Source of the DNA: Chloroflexia bacterium
GTDB taxonomy: Bacteria; Chloroflexota; Chloroflexia; Thermomicrobiales; JALYUS01
NCBI GenBank assembly: GCA_025924435.1
Contig: JAICIL010000004.1
Coordinates: forward strand, 1 to 41,525
Length of the DNA stretch: 41,525 nucleotides
Direction of reading: 5' to 3'
Shown here piece after piece: positions 16,238 to 22,361 of the stretch (the first letter of the stretch is position 1; the number at the start of each line of letters is the position of its first letter). A program made the translations under genes and the position numbers. The notes under the pieces are model-generated. The model ran no database searches. It had not been told where the DNA came from and saw only the letters and a list, made by a program, of their open reading frames with translations.

Positions 16238-18498
16238 ACGCGCGCCCAGAGGTAGATCGTCGCGAAGATGACGATCCAGACGACATCCACGAAGTGCCAG
16301 TAGAGCGAGATCGCCTCGATGGCGACGGAGTGCGGCCCCTTGAACCAGCCCCCGACGGCGAGGCCGAAGAGGATCGTGATCGCCACCAGCCCCATGAAAA
16401 CATGGAAGCCGTGGAGGCCCGTCAGCGTGAAGAAGGTTGAGCCGAAGAGGTTGCGGCTGATCGTCACATTCTCGCCGATCAGATGCGCGTACTCACTCCC
16501 CTGCCCGAAGAGGAAGACCGCACCGAGGACGACCGTCGCGAGGAGCGAGAGGCGCACCATCGTCTGATTGCCCCGCTTCAGGCTGTGCCCCGCCCACCAG
16601 ATCGTGGCGCTGCTGGCGAGCAGGCAGACGGTGTAGATGCCCGTCTTGATCGGGTCGAGCACCCGCCCCGGATTCGGCGGCACGCTGCTTGGCGCGGGCA
16701 GGATATTCTTGTGGTAATAGATGAAGGCGAGGATCAGGAGGACGAAGAAGACGGCCTCCGAGGTGAGGAAGAGCGCCGTCCCCTGGAGATTCTTGTCAAT
16801 GCCGATCTCCTCGGTGTCCGCCGCACCGCGCTGCTGCCTGTCGCGCTTCCAGTCCGGGTTCTCCGGGTGCGCGAGATCCCACAAGGGGCGGCGGCTGCGG
16901 ATCGGCGGCAGGCGGTCGAAGTTGTGGATCGGCGGCGGGGAGGTCGTCGCCCATTCGAGTGTCCAGGCCTGCCAGGGGTTGTCCCCCGCCACCACGCCGT
17001 GATGCAGGCTGGCGAACACGTCCCAGAAGAAGATGAGCACCGACAGGCCGAGGATGAGCGCGCCAATGGTCGAGGCGAGATTCAACGCGCCCCACCAGGG
17101 CAGGTTCGGATAGGTGAAGACGCGCCGCGGCATGCCGAGAATGCCGAGGATATGCTGCACGCCGAAGGTGAGATTGAAGCCGAGGAACATCAGCCAGAAG
17201 ACCCACTTGCCCCATCTCTCGGAGAGCATCCGCCCCGTCGCCTTCGGGAACCAGTAATAGATGCCCGCGAAGATGGCGAACATCGTGCCGCCGAAGAGGA
17301 CATAGTGCAGATGCGCGACCAGGTAATAGGTGTCCGTCGTCTGCCAGTCGGTCGGGACGACGGCGAAGGAGACGCCGCTGATCCCGCCGATCGTGAAGAG
17401 GATGAGGAAGGCCATCGCGAAGCACATCGCCGTCGTGAAGCGGATCGCGCCGCCCCACATCGTCGCCACCCAACTGAAGATCTTCACGCCGGTCGGCACG
17501 GCGATCAGCATGCTCGCCGCCGCGAAGATGATGTCCGCGCCGCGCCCCAATCCGACGGCGAACATGTGGTGCGCCCAGACGGCGAAACTGAGGAAGGCAA
17601 TCGCGAGCGTGCTGCCCGCGACGAAGCCGTAGCCGTAGATCGGCTTGCGCGAGAAGACGGGGATCACCTCGCTGATGATGCCGAAGGCGGGCAGCACCAT
17701 GATGTAGACCTCCGGGTGGCCGAAGCCCCAGAAGTAGTGCTGCCAGAGGATGGCGGACCCACCCGACGCGGGCGTGAAAAAGTGCGCGTTCAGTTGCCGG
17801 TCCGCCAGGAGCATGACGAGCGAGGCATTGAGGATCGGCAGGGCGAAGATAATGAGGACGGCGTTAACGAGCGTCATCCAGACGAAGAGCGGCAGCCGCT
17901 TGATGCTCATCCCCGGCGCGCGCAAGGCGATGATCGTGACGATGAAGTTGATCCCCGTCGCGGTCGTCCCGATGCCGGTGCAGATCAATCCGAGCGCCCA
18001 GTAGTCGAGGCCGCTCGTGAAGGAGAAGGCGCGCTCGCTGAGGGGCGCGTAGCTGAACCAGCCCGCGTCCGGCGCGCCGCCGCCGATGAAGGAGTAGTAG
18101 AGGAGCAGGCCGCCGAAAACGAACAGCCAGAAACTGAGGGCATTGAGGCGGGGGAAGGCCATGTCCCGCGCGCCGATCATCAGGGGCACGAGGTAGTTGC
18201 CCAGGCCGATCAGCATCGGCATGACGACGAGGAAGACCATCGTCGTGCCGTGCATCGTGAAGAGTTGGTTGTACGCCTCCGGCGAGAGGAAGCCGTTCTC
18301 CGGCCTCGCCAGTTGGATACGCATCAACTCCGCTTCCAGCCCGCCGACGGCGAAGAAGAAGAGCGTCGCAACCAGGTACATGATGCCGATCTGCTTGTGG
18401 TCCACCGACGCGACCCAACTGAGCAGCCCCTCGCTCGCCTCGACCTTCGGCAGCGGCGTATCAAGTTCGGGCACCAGTGGAACATTCGCCACAGCCAC
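16234..18498 (-). CDS. ctaD: Cytochrome c oxidase subunit I-III fusion (caa3, A-type)
   Basis: A 754-residue fusion. Residues about 1-540 are CoxI with heme a His in TMHGTTMVF, D-channel Asp in GARDMAFPRLNALSFW, WGFGHPEVYI with the A1-type Glu and CuB His, HHMF (CuB His pair), PTGVKIFSW (K-channel Lys) and HLHYVLFGG (heme a and a3 His). Residues about 570-754 are CoxIII, with GTALFLTSEAVFF and LTGLHGFHVFMG. It reduces oxygen and pumps protons in the cytoplasmic membrane. The GTG at 18498 has GAAAGGT 4-5 nt upstream. It is separated from coxB by a 124 bp inverted-repeat element and coupled to ctaG downstream. Confidence 0.96.
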   Translation of the reverse strand: MAVANVPLVPELDTPLPKVEASEGLLSWVASVDHKQIGIMYLVATLFFFAVGGLEAELMRIQLARPENGFLSPEAYNQLFTMHGTTMVFLVVMPMLIGLGNYLVPLMIGARDMAFPRLNALSFWLFVFGGLLLYYSFIGGGAPDAGWFSYAPLSERAFSFTSGLDYWALGLICTGIGTTATGINFIVTIIALRAPGMSIKRLPLFVWMTLVNAVLIIFALPILNASLVMLLADRQLNAHFFTPASGGSAILWQHYFWGFGHPEVYIMVLPAFGIISEVIPVFSRKPIYGYGFVAGSTLAIAFLSFAVWAHHMFAVGLGRGADIIFAAASMLIAVPTGVKIFSWVATMWGGAIRFTTAMCFAMAFLILFTIGGISGVSFAVVPTDWQTTDTYYLVAHLHYVLFGGTMFAIFAGIYYWFPKATGRMLSERWGKWVFWLMFLGFNLTFGVQHILGILGMPRRVFTYPNLPWWGALNLASTIGALILGLSVLIFFWDVFASLHHGVVAGDNPWQAWTLEWATTSPPPIHNFDRLPPIRSRRPLWDLAHPENPDWKRDRQQRGAADTEEIGIDKNLQGTALFLTSEAVFFVLLILAFIYYHKNILPAPSSVPPNPGRVLDPIKTGIYTVCLLASSATIWWAGHSLKRGNQTMVRLSLLATVVLGAVFLFGQGSEYAHLIGENVTISRNLFGSTFFTLTGLHGFHVFMGLVAITILFGLAVGGWFKGPHSVAIEAISLYWHFVDVVWIVIFATIYLWARV

Positions 18499-18518
18499 GC
18501 TACCTTTCGGAGTCTAAC

Positions 18519-18642
18519 CAATTGAACCACAGAGGCACAGAGGGCACAGAGGAGACACGGAGAGAAAAGATAGGAAAGCCGAATGATTTCTTTTCTCCTC
18601 TTTTCTCCTCTCTGTACCCTTTGTGCCTCTGTGGTTCAATTG
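18519..18642. repeat. 124 bp element with 21 bp perfect inverted ends inside the cox operon (family B)
   Basis: The left end CAATTGAACCACAGAGGCACA is the exact reverse complement of the right end at 18622-18642. Inside, GGCACAGAG-like units and an AGAGAAAAGA/TCTTTTCTCC pair extend an imperfect hairpin over nearly the whole length. It is much more A/T-rich than its surroundings. It sits between coxB (stop at 18652) and coxA-C (start 18498), encodes nothing, and has no clear target duplication. It is MITE-like or REP-like and may work as an RNA processing or attenuation site. Confidence 0.8.
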
Positions 18643-18651
18643 ATTTCCGAA

Positions 18652-19584
18652 TCATTTCTGGGCCTCCAGGTAGGCGACGAGGGCGCGGATTTGGTCGTCG
18701 CTCAGTTGCAGGTCCGGCATGTGGCTGCCGGGCTTGACGGCCTGCGGGTCCTTGAGCCATTGGGCGAGGTTGTCCGGTGTGTTGTCCAGCACACCGGCGG
18801 CGATCGTGTCGCGGCCGCCGAAGTGGGTGAGGTCCGGGCCGACCTGACTGGTCGCGCCCGTCCCCGCGACGGCGTGGCAACTGGCGCACGTCTGCTGCTG
18901 GAAGAGCGTCGCGCCCCGCGCCGCGTCGCCGCCGGTCGGCGCCACCGCCGCCTGCGCCTGCTGCCGCTGCCAGGCGTCGAACGCCGCCTGCGGCTGGACG
19001 ATGACGCGGATGCGCATCCAGGCGTGCTCCGCACCGCAATACTCCGCGCATGCGCCGAGGAAAGTACCCGTCCGCGTCGGCTCGACCCAGAGCCAGTTGG
19101 TGTGGCCGGGGACCATATCTAACTTGCGGCCGAGCTGCGGCACCCAGAAGTCGTGGATCACATCGCCGCCTTCGAGTTGCAGGAGCATCCGCCGCCCGAC
19201 GGGCAGATGGATCTCGTTCGCCGTCACGACGCCGGAGGCGGGATACCGGATGCCCCACCACCACTGGTAACCCGTGACGACGAGGTCCGGCGGGTGATCG
19301 CCGGGGCCGGGGCTGACTGCGGCCATCGTCTTGACGGTGAAGCCGAGGATGACGGCGAGCAGCACCGCCGGCGCAATCGTCCAGGCGATCTCCAACCTGC
19401 GCCGGCCGAACTCCTGATACGGCTCGTCCGTGCTGTCGCGACGGCGGCGATAGCGGACGGCGATGAAGACGACAAGCCCGGCGACGAGCACGAAGATTAC
19501 CGCGCTGACGACGAGAATACCGATGAAGAGGTTGGAAATGTCCCGCTCCTGCGGCGAGATCGGGTTGAACGGCGTGCCCTGCAT
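18652..19584 (-). CDS. ctaC: Cytochrome c oxidase subunit II with C-terminal cytochrome c (caa3)
   Basis: A protein of about 310 residues. Two N-terminal membrane helices lie near 20-42 and 70-90, with no clear lipobox. The CuA domain has GYQWWWGIRYP and the binuclear site GACAEYCGAEHAWM (two Cys, His, Met). A class I cytochrome c follows (about 225-310) with CASCH and a Met ligand in GSHMPDL, which makes this a caa3-type subunit that takes electrons from a cytochrome c. The ATG at 19584 is 5 nt after AAGGGG; the GTG at 19587 is an alternative. It is first in the operon. Confidence 0.95.
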   Translation of the reverse strand: MQGTPFNPISPQERDISNLFIGILVVSAVIFVLVAGLVVFIAVRYRRRRDSTDEPYQEFGRRRLEIAWTIAPAVLLAVILGFTVKTMAAVSPGPGDHPPDLVVTGYQWWWGIRYPASGVVTANEIHLPVGRRMLLQLEGGDVIHDFWVPQLGRKLDMVPGHTNWLWVEPTRTGTFLGACAEYCGAEHAWMRIRVIVQPQAAFDAWQRQQAQAAVAPTGGDAARGATLFQQQTCASCHAVAGTGATSQVGPDLTHFGGRDTIAAGVLDNTPDNLAQWLKDPQAVKPGSHMPDLQLSDDQIRALVAYLEAQK

Positions 19585-19597
19585 CACATCCCCTTAT

Positions 19598-19628
19598 CGC
19601 CATGCCGCGTGGAGCCATCGGCATGGCG
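19598..19628. promoter_or_regulatory. Hairpin just upstream of coxB
   Basis: CGCCATGCC and GGCATGGCG form a perfect 9 bp stem with a 13 nt loop, directly before the coxB ribosome binding site. It may stabilise the cox mRNA 5' end or terminate read-through from the formate dehydrogenase operon. Confidence 0.5.
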
Positions 19629-19658
19629 GTATCCCCTTTTGCCTGTCTGCGCCGCGCG

Positions 19659-19690
19659 GCGGGATGGGGTGGGAGGTCATCCCATCCCGC
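19659..19690. terminator. Hairpin after the formate dehydrogenase operon
   Basis: GCGGGATGGG and CCCATCCCGC form a perfect 10 bp stem about 50 nt after the NrfD-like stop. No T tract follows on the minus strand, so intrinsic termination is uncertain. Confidence 0.4.
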
Positions 19691-19704
19691 GCACATACCG
19701 CTGT

Positions 19705-19720
19705 CGCATCACGCGTGCCA
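19705..19720 (-). promoter_or_regulatory. Weak sigma-54-like site upstream of the cox operon
   Basis: The minus strand reads TGGCACGCGTGATGCG. It keeps GGCACG and the -12 GC but has A for the first T of TTGC. It lies between the NrfD-like stop and coxB, about 120 nt before the coxB start. Confidence 0.35.
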
Positions 19721-19741
19721 TACCACCGCACGCCCGACGGC

Positions 19742-20791
19742 TTACGCACGGCGATCCGCCGGTCCCCACCCCGGCGCGGCGCGCGACGGCTCCGTGGCGG
19801 CGAGCGTCCCTTCCCGGTCCGCGGCGGAGACATGCCCGGCGCGCACGACCGCCCACCGCAGGCACGCGCCGCCGACGAGCGCCGCGAGCGCTCCCGCGAC
19901 ACTGGTATACCGGGGATGCACGGGCGCGCGCATCCCCGCGATGTCGAGCGCGACGGCGGCCACCGATCCGACGACCGCGCCCGCGAGCAGCAGCGCTTCG
20001 CGGCCATGCAGCAGGGGGCGCGCCGCCCGGCCGGAGGTCGCAAGGTAGCCGCCGAGCAGCGCGATCTCGCCGCACCCCAACGCGACGGTATAGGGGCCGA
20101 GCAGCGCGTGATCCCCCGGGTCGTCGCTGCCCGTGAGGATGGAGGCCGCGACGGTCGCCGCCGCGCCGGTGTTGAGCGCGCTCGCCATGAAGAGCGCGCC
20201 GAGCAGCGGGCTGGTGGACCAGACGGGGATGCTCGTCGTCCCGAGCAGCACGCCGGTGTAGCCGCCGAGCGTCAGCGCAGGCGGGAAGCCGCCGACAGCC
20301 AGCGCCCGCTCCGGGATCGCCGTCAGGAGCGCGCCACCGAGCGGCAGTTTGCCCGCCTCGGCCAGATGGCGCGCTGCCGCCAGCGTCGCGAAGATGCCGT
20401 GCGCGGTGAGCGCCCACGAGCCGAGGTTCATGGGAGATGCGGGCTTGAAGATGCGCAGCATGTGATGGAAGCGCGACGGCTTGCCGAGATCCTCGATGAG
20501 GAAGACCGGGCAGGGGAGCATCGCCGCGAACGAGACGATCCGCGCGGTGCGCGCGAGCGACCCCCGCTTCGCACCGCCCGCGTTCAGCAGCGCGCCCAGC
20601 ACGTACGCCCCGGATGAAACGCCGCCCAGAAAGAAATAGGCCGCGATGTCGTTGTTCCACGTCGGCGTTTGCAAGATCGGCACATCTTTGTAGGCGTCGC
20701 GCGCCCGCAGATGGGTCGCTTCCGCACGGCCTGCACGCATAGCACGCCCGTCTTTGCGGTCAGGCCGCGTCATCGTCGCGCCGCGCGTCAC
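19742..20791 (-). CDS. NrfD/PsrC-like membrane subunit of formate dehydrogenase
   Basis: A 349-residue polytopic membrane protein with about eight to nine helices, starting its fold with PTWNNDIAAYFFLGGVSSG, a hallmark of the NrfD/PsrC family. These subunits carry no heme and pass electrons from an FeS subunit to quinone. Here it replaces the cytochrome b556 anchor (FdnI) of the E. coli enzyme. The GTG at 20791 overlaps the stop of the FeS gene as GTGA and has AAAGGAG 7-9 nt upstream. It is the last gene of the operon. A start at ATG 20773 is possible. Confidence 0.88.
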   Translation of the reverse strand: MTRGATMTRPDRKDGRAMRAGRAEATHLRARDAYKDVPILQTPTWNNDIAAYFFLGGVSSGAYVLGALLNAGGAKRGSLARTARIVSFAAMLPCPVFLIEDLGKPSRFHHMLRIFKPASPMNLGSWALTAHGIFATLAAARHLAEAGKLPLGGALLTAIPERALAVGGFPPALTLGGYTGVLLGTTSIPVWSTSPLLGALFMASALNTGAAATVAASILTGSDDPGDHALLGPYTVALGCGEIALLGGYLATSGRAARPLLHGREALLLAGAVVGSVAAVALDIAGMRAPVHPRYTSVAGALAALVGGACLRWAVVRAGHVSAADREGTLAATEPSRAAPGWGPADRRA

Positions 20792-21732
20792 GGGCGCTCT
20801 CCTTTCGCGGCCATCATCGCGCCGACCATGCTGAGGCCGATGCCGACGGCGGCGCTCCACAGGTAGCGCGCCCGCATGTGCGCCACCGGGCGGCGGGGGG
20901 CGGCGGGCAGGTTGTATGCCGCCGGTTCCTCGGTGAGCAGGAAGAAGGCATTCAGCCGCTTGTACTCGCCCGCGTCGTCGGCCCCGTAGAGATATGCGTC
21001 CCGCTCCCCCTGGGCGTGCAACTCAGCGACGCGTTGCTCCGCCCGCTCGCGCAGTTCGGCGACCGGCCCGAAGACGATCGCGTCGGTCGGGCAGGTCTTG
21101 GCGCAGGCGGGTTCGAGGCCGTCTTTCTGCCGGTCGTAGCAGAGGGTGCATTTGTGGGCCGCGCCGTCGTCCTGGCTGCGGCCAAGCACGCCGAACGGGC
21201 AGGCAACGACGCAGTAGCCGCAGCCGTTGCAGACATCCTGCTGCACGTAGACATCGCCGAACTCGTTGTAGACGAGCGCGCCGGTCGGGCACGCTTCCTG
21301 GCAGGGCGCGGCGGTGCAGTGCTTGCAGACATCGCTGTTGAAGAGCCAGCGCACCCCCTCGCCCGGCCGCTCGTACTCCGTGAAACTGACGTGCCGCCAC
21401 GTCGTCGCGGAGAGGTGCAGGGTGTTGTCGTAACTCTGGCCGCTCCACGTCATCCCGTCGGACGGCAGCGCGTTCCACTGCTTGCACGCCACCTCGCACG
21501 CCTTGCAGCCGATGCAGACGGTCGAGTCGGTGAAGAAGCCCATCGGCTCGACGGTCGGCGGCGGCAGGGCGATCATCATCCCGTCGAGGAACCCCGCCGG
21601 GACGTTCACGCCGCCCGGTTCATGCGTGACCCGCAGTTCGGGCGGAGCGGGGGGCAGTGGGCGGTGAGCGGTGGATACGTCTCCTCTCTGCCCACTATTC
21701 ACCGTCCACCGCCCACTCTCATCGCCGCTCAT
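20788..21732 (-). CDS. fdnH: Formate dehydrogenase iron-sulfur (beta) subunit
   Basis: A 314-residue electron-transfer protein. Four [4Fe-4S] motifs are visible: VCIGCKACEVAC, VCKHCTAAPCQEACPTG, VCNGCGYCVVACPFG and KCTLCYD...CAKTCPTDA. A single hydrophobic helix near the C-terminus (LWSAAVGIGLSMVGAMMA) anchors it as in FdnH. The start overlaps the alpha-subunit stop as ATGA and has GGGAG about 8 nt upstream, so the N-terminus is well defined. Residues about 5-25 (ESGRWTVNSGQRGDVS and on) are encoded by a short dispersed repeat rather than by family sequence, an in-frame insertion. Confidence 0.93.
   Translation of the reverse strand: MSGDESGRWTVNSGQRGDVSTAHRPLPPAPPELRVTHEPGGVNVPAGFLDGMMIALPPPTVEPMGFFTDSTVCIGCKACEVACKQWNALPSDGMTWSGQSYDNTLHLSATTWRHVSFTEYERPGEGVRWLFNSDVCKHCTAAPCQEACPTGALVYNEFGDVYVQQDVCNGCGYCVVACPFGVLGRSQDDGAAHKCTLCYDRQKDGLEPACAKTCPTDAIVFGPVAELRERAEQRVAELHAQGERDAYLYGADDAGEYKRLNAFFLLTEEPAAYNLPAAPRRPVAHMRARYLWSAAVGIGLSMVGAMMAAKGERP
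21652..21718. repeat. Family C repeat inside the formate dehydrogenase beta gene
   Basis: GGGCAGTGGGCGGTGAGCGG and CCGTCCACCGCCCACT form an imperfect inverted repeat, built of units like those at 12251 and 15220. It is translated within the N-terminus of the beta subunit without a stop or frame change. Confidence 0.65.
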
Positions 21733-22328
21733 GCCGTTCTCCCTTCCGGTTGCGCCTGGTGGTTCGTGTCCGCCATCGGCGCGGACTGCGGCCGGGGCGC
21801 GACAGCGGTCGAGGGGACGTCCGAGCGGGCGGCGAGCCGCCCTTTTTGCACCTGGCAGGTGAACGCCTTGCCCTCGTGCATGCTGACGTTCGCGTCGGTG
21901 AGGATGGAGGTGAGGTCGTTCGCCTGGCTCCCGGCGACCTCACCCGCCCAGCCGTAGTGGATCGGCAAGCCGATCTGGTGGACGATCTTCCCCTGAATGT
22001 GCAGCGAATGCAGGCGCGGCGTGACCATCGCGCGCGCCTCGATCGCGCCGCGCTTGCTCGTGACGACGACCCAATCGCCGTGCGTAATCCCGCGTTCCGC
22101 CGCCAGTTCCCGGCTCATCTCCGCGAACATCTCCGGCTGCAACTCGTTGAGCCAGCTGTCGAAGCGGCTCATCGGGCCGCTCAGGTAGTGCTCGGTGAGG
22201 CGGTAGGTCGTCGCGACGACGGGGTAGTCGGGGTCTTCCGCCGCCGCGAGCGGATTGAGCGGCACTTCATCGAGGAGGACGGTGGGGTTGATCCGCTGCG
22301 TGTAGAGCGCATTGGGCACCGGCGACAC
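21729..22328 (-). pseudogene. C-terminal part of formate dehydrogenase alpha, after an in-frame UAG
   Basis: About 199 residues covering the C-terminal molybdopterin-dinucleotide-binding domain, starting SPVPNALYTQRINP and including LTEHYLSGPMSRFDSWLNEL and HYGWAGE. It is in the same frame as the upstream alpha ORF and separated only by the UAG at 22362-22364 and 11 codons (VGPLPTHHEPV). The GPLPTHHEP segment just after the UAG is a normal family motif, so the break lies within one ancestral protein. A GTG at 22328 could allow re-initiation, but no good ribosome binding site is seen. Read-through, a nonsense mutation or a base error are the alternatives. Confidence 0.7.
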
Positions 22329-22361
22329 GACCGGCTCGTGGTGGGTGGGCAGGGGGCCGAC

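Noticed and set aside
16483..18525. Long plus-strand open frame opposite coxA-C
   Set aside because: Low-complexity, charged translation with no motif, lying opposite an unmistakable oxidase gene.
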